Assembly: GCF_030538495.1 (NCBI RefSeq)
Contig: NZ_JAUNTW010000006.1
Span: 62,001 to 126,000 of the forward strand
Reading direction: 5' to 3'
DNA from: Paracoccus sp. (in: a-proteobacteria)
Lineage (GTDB): Bacteria > Pseudomonadota > Alphaproteobacteria > Rhodobacterales > Rhodobacteraceae
DNA: 64,000 nt
In this document: one piece after another, positions 44,668 to 53,336 of the stretch
Layout of the letters: each line of letters begins with the position of its first letter
Numbering within the stretch: the stretch's first letter is position 1
Program-made: the position numbers and the translations under genes
Notes under the pieces: generated by a model
Told to the model about the DNA's origin: nothing
What the model saw: the letters and a program-made list of their open reading frames with translations, nothing else
Database searches by the model: none

Positions 44668-45360
44668 ATGAAACTGACTTGGCTTGGCCATTCCGGCTTT
44701 CGTCTGGAAATCGAAAACGCGGTGATCCTGATTGATCCGTGGCTGTCGGGCAATCCGATGTTCCCCGAAGATGCCCGCGACGACGCCCTGCGCGGGGCGA
44801 CGCATATTCTGCTGACCCACGGCCATGGCGACCATTCCGGCGACACGCTGGCCATTGCCAAGGAATTGAACATCCCCATCGTCGGCATCTATGACCTGAT
44901 CAATTCATGGGAAGGCCCCGAACAGATCACCGGCATCGGCTTTAACAAAGGCGGCACGGTCGATCTGAACGGCGCGCGCGTCACGATGGTGAATGCCAGC
45001 CATTCCAGTTCGCTGGACGGGCCGGATGGGCCGATCTATGCGGGACATGAATCGGGCTATATGATCGCGGGCGACGGGCATGTGATCTATGTCAGCGGCG
45101 ACACCGATATAATGGCCGATATGGCGTGGATGGGCGAATATCATCAGCCCGATATCGGCATCCTGTCGGCGGGCGGTCATTTCACCATGGATATGAAACG
45201 CGCCGCATGGGCCGCGCGGAAATATTTCGATTTCCGGGTGGTGATCCCGTGCCATTACAAAACCTTTCCGCTGCTGGAACAGTCGGCAGAGGCTTTGCGT
45301 GACGGGTTGCCCGGCGTGCAGGTCATTGAACCCACCGTGATGAAGGCCATCGAATTGTGA
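44668..45360 (+). CDS. UPF0173-type metal-dependent hydrolase
   Basis: A 230-residue metallo-beta-lactamase-fold protein. It starts KLTWLGHSGFRLEIENAVILIDPWLSG, with the metal motif THGHGDHSGD and later HESGYMI, SGDTD and PCHYKTFPLL. The family has no established substrate. AAAGGGGAT precedes the ATG. Its stop overlaps the GTG start of the aminopeptidase in GTGA, so the two are coupled. Confidence 0.9.
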   Translation: MKLTWLGHSGFRLEIENAVILIDPWLSGNPMFPEDARDDALRGATHILLTHGHGDHSGDTLAIAKELNIPIVGIYDLINSWEGPEQITGIGFNKGGTVDLNGARVTMVNASHSSSLDGPDGPIYAGHESGYMIAGDGHVIYVSGDTDIMADMAWMGEYHQPDIGILSAGGHFTMDMKRAAWAARKYFDFRVVIPCHYKTFPLLEQSAEALRDGLPGVQVIEPTVMKAIEL

Positions 45361-47156
45361 CTCTATTTCAGACCTTTGACGAACCGGCGGGCGGCGGCGC
45401 ACATGCGGCCCGGTTAAATGTCCTGCGCGCGCGGCTGGCGGCGGATGGGCTGGACGGGTTCATCATCCCGCGCGCCGATGTGCATCAGGGCGAATATGTC
45501 GCCGATTGCGACGCGCGGCTGGGCTGGCTGACCGGTTTCACCGGCAGCGCAGGGTTCGCCATCGTGCTGCCCGATCAGGCGGGGGTGTTCATCGACGGAC
45601 GCTATCGCGTGCAGGTCCGCGCACAGGTGGACGGCGCGCAGTTTACGCCGGTCCATTGGCCCGAAACCGGCGCGGCGGATTGGCTGCGTCAGGCTCTGCC
45701 CGCAGGGGGGCGCGTGGGCTTTGACCCGTGGCTGCACACGCGGGCGGACATCGCGGCCTTGGATAAGGCATTGGCGGGCAGCGGCATCGGGCTGATCGCC
45801 GTGGATCAAAACCCGGTCGATGCGATCTGGTCCGACCGCCCCGCACCGCCGGTCGGGGCCGCGCGCATCCATGACGCGGATCATGCGGGTGAAACGGCGG
45901 GCGACAAACGCGCCCGGATCGCCGCTGATCTGGCGCAGGCGGGACAGGCGGCGGCGGTGCTGACCCTGCCCGATTCGGTGTCGTGGCTGCTGAACATCCG
46001 GGGCGCGGATGTGCCGCGCAATCCGGTGGTGCAATCCTTTGCGGTGATCTGGGCCGATGGCCGGGTGGCGCTGTTTGCCGATCCCGCGAAATTCGACGAC
46101 GCTTTGCGCGCGCATCTGGGCGACGGCGTGTCGATCCTGCCGCCCGAAGGCTTCGCTGCCGCGCTGACCCATCTGGAAGGTCCGGTGCTGCTGGACCCCG
46201 ACACCGCGCCCGAGGCGGCGTTTCGGATCCTCGAATCCCACGGAACGCCGATCACGCCGGGCCGCGATCCGGCGATCATGCCCAAAGCGCGGAAAAACCC
46301 ATCCGAGCTGACCGGGATGCAGGCCGCGCATCGCCGCGACGGCGCGGCCATGGTGCGGCTGCTGTGCTGGCTGGATGGCCAAAACCCCGGTGATCTGACG
46401 GAAATCGACGTCGTGCAGCGGCTGGAACAGTTCCGCCGGGATGCGGGCGCGCATGACATCAGCTTTGACACGATTATGGGCGCGGGGCCAAACGGCGCGA
46501 TTGTGCATTACCGCGTGACCGAAGCCAGCAACCGCCCGCTGGCCCCCGGCGAATTGCTGTTGATTGATTCGGGCGGGCAATATGCGGACGGCACAACCGA
46601 CATCACCCGCACGGTGGCACTGGGCGAACCCGATGCGCGGGCCGTCGCGCCCTATACGGCGGTGCTGCGCGGGATGATCGCGGTCAGTCAGGCGCGCTTT
46701 CCGACAGGGGTTGCCGGCGCGCATCTGGACGCTCTGGCGCGGCAATTCCTGTGGGCGCAGGGTTTGGATTACGACCACGGCACCGGCCACGGCGTCGGCG
46801 CGGCGCTGTGCGTCCACGAAGGCCCGGTGCGCATCAGCCGCGCCAGCACGCTGCCGCTGGAACCGGGGATGATCCTGTCGAATGAACCGGGCTATTACCG
46901 CGAAGGCGCATTCGGCATCCGCATTGAAAACCTGATCGTGGTGACACCGGCGGACGCGGAACCGGGGCGGCAGATGCTGGGCTTTGACACGCTGACGCTC
47001 TGCCCCATTGACACGCGGCTGGTCGATGCTGGCGCGCTGTCGCTGGATGAACGGGACTGGATCAACGCCTATCACGCCCGCACCCGCACGGAACTCTCGG
47101 ACCTGCTGGACGAAACCACACGCGACTGGCTCACCCGCGCCACAGAACCGATCTGA
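45357..47156 (+). CDS. Aminopeptidase P-family Xaa-Pro peptidase (M24B)
   Basis: Removes N-terminal residues preceding proline. The 599-residue protein has two creatinase-type N-domains (FIIPRADVHQGEYV, GWLTGFTGSAG) and a pita-bread M24 catalytic domain. Metal ligands are visible in LLIDSGGQYADGTTDITRT (two Asp), GTGHGVGAALCVHEGP (His) and LSNEPGYYREGAFGIRIENL (two Glu). The length agrees with the long, three-domain aminopeptidase P. The start codon is GTG, overlapping the previous stop. Confidence 0.93.
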   Translation: MTLFQTFDEPAGGGAHAARLNVLRARLAADGLDGFIIPRADVHQGEYVADCDARLGWLTGFTGSAGFAIVLPDQAGVFIDGRYRVQVRAQVDGAQFTPVHWPETGAADWLRQALPAGGRVGFDPWLHTRADIAALDKALAGSGIGLIAVDQNPVDAIWSDRPAPPVGAARIHDADHAGETAGDKRARIAADLAQAGQAAAVLTLPDSVSWLLNIRGADVPRNPVVQSFAVIWADGRVALFADPAKFDDALRAHLGDGVSILPPEGFAAALTHLEGPVLLDPDTAPEAAFRILESHGTPITPGRDPAIMPKARKNPSELTGMQAAHRRDGAAMVRLLCWLDGQNPGDLTEIDVVQRLEQFRRDAGAHDISFDTIMGAGPNGAIVHYRVTEASNRPLAPGELLLIDSGGQYADGTTDITRTVALGEPDARAVAPYTAVLRGMIAVSQARFPTGVAGAHLDALARQFLWAQGLDYDHGTGHGVGAALCVHEGPVRISRASTLPLEPGMILSNEPGYYREGAFGIRIENLIVVTPADAEPGRQMLGFDTLTLCPIDTRLVDAGALSLDERDWINAYHARTRTELSDLLDETTRDWLTRATEPI

Positions 47157-47163
47157 ACGCCCG

Positions 47164-47216
47164 CCTTATCTTCTGTGCATAAATATCCCGGGGGGTCCGG
47201 GGGGCTGGCCCCCCGG
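47164..47216 (-). repeat. Dispersed palindromic element, single-arm copy (h)
   Basis: TTATCTTCTGTGCATAAATA, CCCGGGGGGTCC and the hairpin GGGGGGCTGGCCCCCC. It sits between the convergent aminopeptidase P and ecm genes, oriented as a terminator for ecm. Confidence 0.7.
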
Positions 47217-47244
47217 CCTCTCAACCTAAACCGGCCTCTCCACC

Positions 47245-49203
47245 TTACGCCGCCCTCTCCCCCGGCGTGACCATAGCCACAATATCCATCATAATCGTGT
47301 TCAACTGAAAATCCTTGGGCGTATAGACTCGCGCGACCCCCATCCCCAACAGCCGCGCGGCGTCGTCATCGGGGATGATGCCGCCGACGATCACCGGCAC
47401 ATCGGACAGCCCCGCATCGCGCATCCGCTCCATCAGATCCGCGATCAGGGGCAGGTGACTGCCCGACAGGATCGACAAGCCCACGACATGCGCCTGATCG
47501 GCCACGGCGCGGGCGACGATCTGTTCGGGGGTCAGGCGGATGCCTTCGTATGTAATGTCCATGCCGCAATCGCGCGCGCGAAAGGCAATCTGTTCGGCGC
47601 CGTTGGAATGGCCGTCCAGCCCCGGCTTGCCGACCACGAATTTCAACCGCCGCCCCAATTGGGTGCTGACCTGATCCACGGCGTCGCGGATGTGGTCCAG
47701 CCCCTCGGTCTGGTTGGACGGGCTGACCGACACGCCAGTCGGGCCGCGATATTCGCCATGCACCGCGCGCATCACCCCAGCCCATTCGCCGGTGGTCGCG
47801 CCCGCCTTGGCCGCCGCGATCGACGCGGGCATGATATTTTCGCCCGCAGCCGCCGCCTGACGCAGCGCGTCCAAGGCCGCCCGCACCGCCCCATCGTCCC
47901 GGCCCGCGCGCCATTCGGTCAGCCGCGCGATCTGGTCCTGCTCAACCGCCGGATCGACAACCATAATTCCGCCATCCCCCGCGGTCAGAGGCGACGGCTC
48001 TCCCTGTTGCCAGCGATTGACACCGACCACCACGGTATCATGCGATTCAATCCGGTTCAGCCGCGCGGCGTTTGATTCGACCAGCCGCGACTTCATGTAA
48101 TCAATCGCCGCAATCGCGCCGCCCATATCGTCCAGCAACTGCAATTCCGCGCGCGCGCCGTCTTTCAGCGCGTCCACCTTGGCCGCGATCACGGGGTTGC
48201 CGTCGAACAGATCGCCATATTCCAACAGATCGGTTTCATAGGCGACGATCTGTTGCATCCGCAGCGACCATTGCTGATCCCAGGGGCGCGGCAGGCCCAA
48301 AGCCTCGTTCCAGGCCGGCAATTGCACGGCGCGCGCGCGGGCGTTTTTCGACAGCGTGACGGCCAGCATTTCCAACAGGATGCGATAAACATTGTTTTCC
48401 GGCTGCTGTTCGGTCAGGCCCAGACTGTTGACCTGCACGCCGTAACGGAACCGGCGGAACCGTTCATCCGTGATGCCGTAACGATGGGCGGTGATGTCGT
48501 CCCATAATTCGGTAAAGGCGCGCATTTTGCACATTTCCGTCACGAACCGGATCCCCGCATTCACAAAGAACGAAATGCGCCCGACCATGGCCGGGAATTC
48601 ATCCGCCGGGACTTTGCCGCGCAGATCGTCCAGAACCGCGATTGCCGTGGCCAAGGCATAGGCCAGCTCCTGTTCCGGCGTCGCGCCAGCTTCTTGCAGG
48701 TGATAGGAACACACATTCATCGGGTTCCATTTCGGCAGATGTTCGCGGGTATAGGCCGCAACATCCGTAATCATCGCCAGCGACGGTTTCGGCGGGCAGA
48801 TATAGGTGCCGCGCGACAGATATTCTTTGATCAGGTCGTTCTGCACCGTGCCTTGCAGCGCCGAAATATCCGCGCCCTGTTCCTGCGCAACGGCGATATA
48901 CAGCGCCAACAGCCACGGCGCGGTCGCGTTGATTGTCATGGATGTGTTCATCTGATCCAGCGGGATCTGATCGAACAGCGCGCGCATATCGCCCAAGTGA
49001 CAGATGGGAACGCCGACCTTGCCGACCTCGCCCCGGGCCAGAATGTGATCGCTGTCATAGCCGGTCTGCGTCGGCAGATCGAAGGCGACGGACAGGCCGG
49101 TCTGCCCTTTCGACAGGTTCGAGCGATACAATTCGTTCGATTTCGCAGCCGTCGAATGGCCCGCATAGGTGCGGAACAGCCAAGGTTTATCTTTTTGGGT
49201 CAT
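47245..49203 (-). CDS. ecm: Ethylmalonyl-CoA mutase
   Basis: Adenosylcobalamin-dependent conversion of (2R)-ethylmalonyl-CoA to (2S)-methylsuccinyl-CoA in the ethylmalonyl-CoA pathway of acetyl-CoA assimilation. The 652-residue protein has the mutase barrel (FRTYAGHSTAAKSNELYRSN, GLSVAFDLPTQTGYDSDH, MNVCSYHLQEAGATPEQE, SLGLTEQQPENNVYRI) and a C-terminal B12 domain with the cobalt-ligand motif KPGLDGHSNGAEQIA and SGSHLPLI. The start at MTQKDKPW removes an unmatched extension. It points away from ccr, whose product supplies its substrate, with an acyltransferase gene between them. Confidence 0.95.
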   Translation of the reverse strand: MTQKDKPWLFRTYAGHSTAAKSNELYRSNLSKGQTGLSVAFDLPTQTGYDSDHILARGEVGKVGVPICHLGDMRALFDQIPLDQMNTSMTINATAPWLLALYIAVAQEQGADISALQGTVQNDLIKEYLSRGTYICPPKPSLAMITDVAAYTREHLPKWNPMNVCSYHLQEAGATPEQELAYALATAIAVLDDLRGKVPADEFPAMVGRISFFVNAGIRFVTEMCKMRAFTELWDDITAHRYGITDERFRRFRYGVQVNSLGLTEQQPENNVYRILLEMLAVTLSKNARARAVQLPAWNEALGLPRPWDQQWSLRMQQIVAYETDLLEYGDLFDGNPVIAAKVDALKDGARAELQLLDDMGGAIAAIDYMKSRLVESNAARLNRIESHDTVVVGVNRWQQGEPSPLTAGDGGIMVVDPAVEQDQIARLTEWRAGRDDGAVRAALDALRQAAAAGENIMPASIAAAKAGATTGEWAGVMRAVHGEYRGPTGVSVSPSNQTEGLDHIRDAVDQVSTQLGRRLKFVVGKPGLDGHSNGAEQIAFRARDCGMDITYEGIRLTPEQIVARAVADQAHVVGLSILSGSHLPLIADLMERMRDAGLSDVPVIVGGIIPDDDAARLLGMGVARVYTPKDFQLNTIMMDIVAMVTPGERAA

Positions 49204-49309
49204 GCGGCGCCCCTGAAACAATCTTACGGTCAGGACACCCCTATCGCAACAATCATGCGCCGTCAATTCGCTGCAATGCGGCAAATATCGCGCCCAACCG
49301 GACCCCGGC

Positions 49310-49329
49310 GCATCATCAAAAGATGATGC
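49310..49329. promoter_or_regulatory. Palindrome in the ecm/acyltransferase divergent promoter region
   Basis: GCATCATC-AAAA-GATGATGC, an 8-bp perfect inverted repeat, 107 bp upstream of the ecm start and 55 bp upstream of the acyltransferase start. It could be an operator. ATGGTTGCA at 49350-49358 recurs upstream of ccr at 50446-50454. No binding protein can be named. The remainder of 49204-49383 shows nothing else. Confidence 0.35.
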
Positions 49330-49383
49330 AATCCGAACAACGATCCGTTATGGTTGCATCAACCCGATCAGCCCCGAGCCGCC

Positions 49384-50415
49384 ATGACCCGCCCGCTGCG
49401 CTATCCCGTCGAAACCGCGCGCCTTTTGGCGGTGCTGTGCCTGGTCAGTTACCATGTCATCGGCCCGACGGGGGCCACGGCCTTGCAGCAGGGCTATCCG
49501 TCACCCCTGCGCATCTTTGCCGACCTGTTGATCGACGTGCGGATGCCGTTGTTCGCGGCGATTTCGGGGCTGCTCTATGCGATCCGACCGCCGCAGATCA
49601 GCCAGCTGACGACATTTTTCCGGGGCAAAGCGGCACGCCTGCTGGTTCCGGGGGCCGTGGCGATCATCCTGTTCATCGCGTTTTCCAATCTGCTGAACAC
49701 GCCCTTTGCCCTGCATGACAATTTCCACCTGCCCTTTGTGCAGGGCTATGCGCATTTCTGGTTCCTTCAGGCGATTTTCGTGATTTTTCTGGTCTTTGCG
49801 CCGCTGGATGCGGCTCTGAGGCAGCGGTTTTCCGTGCCGATCATGCTGGCGGGGCTGGTCGCGGTCTGGGCGGGGCTGCGCAGCCCGGTGGAGCTGTTTT
49901 CCGCACAGGGCGCGGTGTATCTGTTTCCGTATTTCCTGCTGGGCGTGAATCTGTGGCGGTATCGCGACTGGATCGCATCCCGGCGGGGAGAACTGATCAT
50001 CATCGCCGCGACCGCGCTGTCGATCGGAGTGGCGTGGAACATCGCGACGCTGCACGAAACGGGGCAATTGTCGCTGGGGCGGTATGATTTGCAGTCGATC
50101 CTGACCTCGGTCGGGGTGTGCGTGGTGGTGTTTCTGACGCTGCCGCAGGTGCCGGCTCTGGCGGGGTTCGGCGCGGTGTCGTTTACGATTTACCTGTATC
50201 ATGTCTTTGGGACATCGGGCGCGCGCCGACTGGCCGAAGGGCTGGGCGTCACCTCCATTCCGGTCATTTTCGTGCTGGGCGTGGCGGCAGGATTTGCGGT
50301 GCCGTGGATCATTCACCGCCTGTCCAGCCAGCATCCGATCACGCGCGGGCTGGTGCTGGGCCAATGGCCGCGGCGCAGCATTTCGGCAACGCCAGCCACG
50401 GCAACGGCGCAATAA
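49384..50415 (+). CDS. Acyltransferase-3 family membrane protein
   Basis: A 343-residue integral membrane protein of the acyltransferase-3 group, which acylates sugars of surface polysaccharides or lipids. About ten helices are visible. It starts RYPVETARLLAVLCLVSYHVIG with the catalytic-type His, and has MPLFAAISGLLYAIRP, HFWFLQAIFVIFLVFAP and a late VSFTIYLYHVFG. The start at 49384 follows CCGCC with only a weak ribosome-binding site. It lies between ecm and ccr but has no obvious role in that pathway. Confidence 0.85.
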   Translation: MTRPLRYPVETARLLAVLCLVSYHVIGPTGATALQQGYPSPLRIFADLLIDVRMPLFAAISGLLYAIRPPQISQLTTFFRGKAARLLVPGAVAIILFIAFSNLLNTPFALHDNFHLPFVQGYAHFWFLQAIFVIFLVFAPLDAALRQRFSVPIMLAGLVAVWAGLRSPVELFSAQGAVYLFPYFLLGVNLWRYRDWIASRRGELIIIAATALSIGVAWNIATLHETGQLSLGRYDLQSILTSVGVCVVVFLTLPQVPALAGFGAVSFTIYLYHVFGTSGARRLAEGLGVTSIPVIFVLGVAAGFAVPWIIHRLSSQHPITRGLVLGQWPRRSISATPATATAQ

Positions 50416-50445
50416 GCGACATATTCTTTCACATCAGGCCTTCAT

Positions 50446-50461
50446 ATGGTTGCAATATTGC
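50446..50461. promoter_or_regulatory. Palindrome upstream of ccr
   Basis: GCAATATTGC (50452-50461), a perfect 10-bp palindrome 70 bp before the ccr start, overlapping an ATGGTTGCA motif that also occurs in the ecm upstream region. Candidate operator for pathway control; not tested. Confidence 0.35.
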
Positions 50462-50530
50462 GCAGCGGCGGTTACGCCTTGTCGGACGACCGCGCCGATT
50501 CTGCACTGCGGCACCACGAAGGAGACACCG

Positions 50531-51823
50531 ATGGCCCTGGACGCCCCGACCCCGATCGCGCCCTATGATGCGCCGGAAAAAGATTTGTATGCTGTGGGCG
50601 AAATGCCCCCTCTGGGCTTTGTTCCCAAACAGATGCACGCATGGGCCATTCGCCGCGACCGGCATGGCGAACCCGAACAGGCCATGCTGCAAGAGGTGGT
50701 GGACGTTCCCGACATCGACAGCCACGAAGTGCTGGTTCTGGTGATGGCGGCGGGTGTGAATTACAACGGGATCTGGGCCGGTCTGGGCCAGCCGATCAGC
50801 CCCTTTGATGGCCATGGCGCGCCGTTTCACATTGCGGGGTCGGATGCCTCCGGCATCGTCTGGGCCGTCGGCAGCAAGGTGAAACGCTGGAAGGTCGGTG
50901 ACGAAGTGGTCATCCACTGCAACCAAGACGACGGCGACGACGAACATTGCAACGGCGGCGACCCGATGCACAGCCCCAGCCAGCGGATTTGGGGTTACGA
51001 AACCCCCGACGGGTCATTCGCGCAATTCACCCGTGTGCAGGCGCAGCAATTGATGCCCCGCCCGCGTCACCTGACCTGGGAAGAGTCGGCCTGTTACACT
51101 CTGACGCTGGCCACGGCCTATCGGATGCTGTTCGGCCATGAACCGCACGAACTGAAGCCCGGCATGAATGTGCTGGTCTGGGGTGCCTCGGGCGGTTTGG
51201 GATCCTATGCCATTCAGCTGATCAACGCGGCGGGCGGCAACGCCATCGGCGTGATTTCCGAAGAAGACAAACGCGATTTCGTTCTGGGTCTGGGCGCCAA
51301 GGGCGTGATCAACCGCAAAGAATTCAACTGCTGGGGCCAACTGCCCAAGGTGAACACCCCCGAATACAAAGAATGGTTCACCGAGGCGCGCAAATTCGGC
51401 AAGGCCATCTGGGACATCACCGGCAAAGGCAACAATGTGGACATCGTGTTTGAACATCCGGGCGAAGCGACGTTTCCCGTGTCCACGCTGGTCTGCAAAA
51501 AAGGCGGCATGATCGTGATCTGCGCCGGGACCACCGGGTTCAACTGCACCTTTGACGTGCGCTATCTGTGGATGCACCAGAAGCGCGTTCAGGGCAGCCA
51601 CTTCGCGCATTTGAAACAGGCCAGTGCCGCGAACCAGCTGATGCTGGAACGCCGTCTGGACCCTTGCATGTCCGAGGTGTTCCCATGGGCCGAAATCCCG
51701 CAGGCGCATACGAAAATGTATAAAAACCAGCACAAACCCGGCAATATGGCCGTGCTGGTGCAATCGCCCGTCACCGGCCTGCGCACGTTCGAAGACGCGC
51801 TAGAGGCCGGTCCCAAGGGCTGA
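50531..51823 (+). CDS. ccr: Crotonyl-CoA carboxylase/reductase
   Basis: NADPH-dependent reductive carboxylation of crotonyl-CoA to (2S)-ethylmalonyl-CoA, the key step of the ethylmalonyl-CoA pathway. The 430-residue MDR-superfamily protein has the N-terminal LYAVGEMPPLGFVPKQMHAW, VNYNGIWAGLGQPISPFDGH, the coenzyme site VWGASGGLGSYAIQLINAAG and the late HFAHLKQASAANQLM. Length and motifs match Ccr, not simple crotonyl-CoA reductases. CGAAGGAGA precedes the ATG. It ends in a strong hairpin terminator. Confidence 0.96.
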   Translation: MALDAPTPIAPYDAPEKDLYAVGEMPPLGFVPKQMHAWAIRRDRHGEPEQAMLQEVVDVPDIDSHEVLVLVMAAGVNYNGIWAGLGQPISPFDGHGAPFHIAGSDASGIVWAVGSKVKRWKVGDEVVIHCNQDDGDDEHCNGGDPMHSPSQRIWGYETPDGSFAQFTRVQAQQLMPRPRHLTWEESACYTLTLATAYRMLFGHEPHELKPGMNVLVWGASGGLGSYAIQLINAAGGNAIGVISEEDKRDFVLGLGAKGVINRKEFNCWGQLPKVNTPEYKEWFTEARKFGKAIWDITGKGNNVDIVFEHPGEATFPVSTLVCKKGGMIVICAGTTGFNCTFDVRYLWMHQKRVQGSHFAHLKQASAANQLMLERRLDPCMSEVFPWAEIPQAHTKMYKNQHKPGNMAVLVQSPVTGLRTFEDALEAGPKG

Positions 51824-51828
51824 CAAAC

Positions 51829-51857
51829 GCGGAACGGGCCGTCACGGCCCGTTCCGC
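51829..51857 (+). terminator. Terminator hairpin after ccr
   Basis: GCGGAACGGGCCG-TCA-CGGCCCGTTCCGC, a perfect 13-bp stem 5 bp behind the ccr stop; no T-run follows, so it may act with Rho or as a 3' stabiliser. Confidence 0.75.
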
Positions 51858-51928
51858 CGCTATGGCATGGGGGAACCCTGACCCCGCCCGCGTGTTGGCC
51901 CTTGTGTGACAACGCAAAGGCCCAGCCC

Positions 51929-53266
51929 ATGACCAAAGACCTGACCGCCATCACCGACGCCATCATCGCGCGCAATCCGGGCGAAGATGACTTTCATCAG
52001 GCGCTGCGGCAGGTTCTGGCCAGCCTGCAACCTTTGGTCAAAAAACACCCCGATTATCTGGATCACGCGCTGATTCAGCGCATTTGCGAACCCGAACGCC
52101 AGATCATCTTTCGCGTGCCATGGGTGGATGACGACCATCAGGTGCAGGTCAATCGCGGCTTTCGGGTGCAATACAGTTCCGCCTTGGGTCCGTATAAGGG
52201 CGGGCTGCGGTTTGATCCGGGCCTGACGCTGGGGACGGTGAAATTTCTGGGCTTTGAACAGATGTTCAAAAACGCGCTGACCGGGCTGCCCATCGGCGCG
52301 GGCAAAGGCGGCGCGGATTTTGACCCGCACGGCCGGTCCGAGGACGAAGTGATGCGGTTCTGCCAGTCCTTCATCACCGAAATGTGGCGGCATCTGGGCG
52401 ATGACATCGACATTCCCGCCGGCGACAAAGGCGTAGGCGAACGCGAAGTCGGATTTATGTTCGGCCATTACCGCCGCCTGACAAACCGGTCCGAGAACGG
52501 CGTCATCACCGGCAAGGCGCTGACGCTGGGCGGTCTGCGCGGCCGGGCCGAGGCCACGGGCTACGGCACCGTCTTTTTTCTGCAACGGATGCTGGAAACG
52601 CATAACGACAATTTGGACGGCAAAACCTGCATCGTGTCGGGGGCGGGCGATGTGTCGATCTATGCCATTGAAAAGATACGCGATGCGGGCGGTGTGGTGC
52701 GGGCCTGTTCCGACAGCGGCGGCTTTGTTCAGGACGATGACGGCATCGACGTAGAATTGCTGAAACAGGTCAAACAGGATCAGGGGGAATCGCTGGCCGC
52801 CTATGCCAAGACCCGCAAAAACGCGCGGTTTCACAAAGACAAAACCCCGTGGGGCGTGGCCTGCGACATCGCCATTCCCGCCGCCACCGAAAACGAACTG
52901 GACGCCGCCGACGCCGCACGCCTGATCAAAAACGGCGTGAACATCGTGGCCGAGGGCGCGAATATGCCCTGCACCGCCGACGCGACCGACGCCTTTCGCA
53001 AAGCGGGCGTGCTGTTCGCCCCGGCCAAGGCCGCCAATGCGGGCGGGGTCGCCGCATCGGTGCTGGAAATGCAGCAAAACGCCACGCTGGACGACTGGGA
53101 CCGCGACCGCACCAACCGCCATCTGCAACGGATCATGACCGATCTGCACGACACCTGCACCAGCACCGCCGCCGAATATGGCAATGGCGATGATTACATG
53201 CTGGGCGCCAATATCGCGGGGTTTCAGCGCGTGGCGCGGGCGATGCGCGCCATGGGGGTGGTGTGA
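51929..53266 (+). CDS. gdhA: NADP-specific glutamate dehydrogenase
   Basis: Assimilates ammonia into 2-oxoglutarate. The 445-residue protein is the small hexameric type: VNRGFRVQYSSALGPYKGGLRF with the substrate Lys, the catalytic Lys in PIGAGKGGADFDPHG, and the Rossmann site VSGAGDVSIYAIEKI (usually GSGNVAIYA). It ends VLEMQQNA...LGANIAGFQRVARAM. The ATG at 51929 was chosen over an upstream TTG because AAAGG lies just before it and relatives start here. It is monocistronic. Confidence 0.95.
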   Translation: MTKDLTAITDAIIARNPGEDDFHQALRQVLASLQPLVKKHPDYLDHALIQRICEPERQIIFRVPWVDDDHQVQVNRGFRVQYSSALGPYKGGLRFDPGLTLGTVKFLGFEQMFKNALTGLPIGAGKGGADFDPHGRSEDEVMRFCQSFITEMWRHLGDDIDIPAGDKGVGEREVGFMFGHYRRLTNRSENGVITGKALTLGGLRGRAEATGYGTVFFLQRMLETHNDNLDGKTCIVSGAGDVSIYAIEKIRDAGGVVRACSDSGGFVQDDDGIDVELLKQVKQDQGESLAAYAKTRKNARFHKDKTPWGVACDIAIPAATENELDAADAARLIKNGVNIVAEGANMPCTADATDAFRKAGVLFAPAKAANAGGVAASVLEMQQNATLDDWDRDRTNRHLQRIMTDLHDTCTSTAAEYGNGDDYMLGANIAGFQRVARAMRAMGVV

Positions 53267-53278
53267 ATTTAGGCGTTT

Positions 53279-53336
53279 CTAACCGTCTCTAACCCTGTAT
53301 AACACATCCACCTTATACAGCCGCAGATTTGGTTAG
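53279..53336 (+). promoter_or_regulatory. Leader hairpin/operator abutting the AAA-ATPase start codon
   Basis: Two CTAACC direct repeats (53279 and 53289) are followed by a perfect inverted repeat CTGTATAA-N10-TTATACAG (53295-53320). GGTTAG (53331-53336) directly precedes the ATG and is complementary to CTAACC. RNA could fold with nested stems that bury the start region. No Shine-Dalgarno sequence is visible. It could be a repressor operator overlapping the promoter, or a translational switch. Confidence 0.5.

Noticed and set aside
49204..49383. Cobalamin riboswitch upstream of ecm
   Set aside because: No B12-box-like sequence or multi-helix leader is visible; only a short palindrome.
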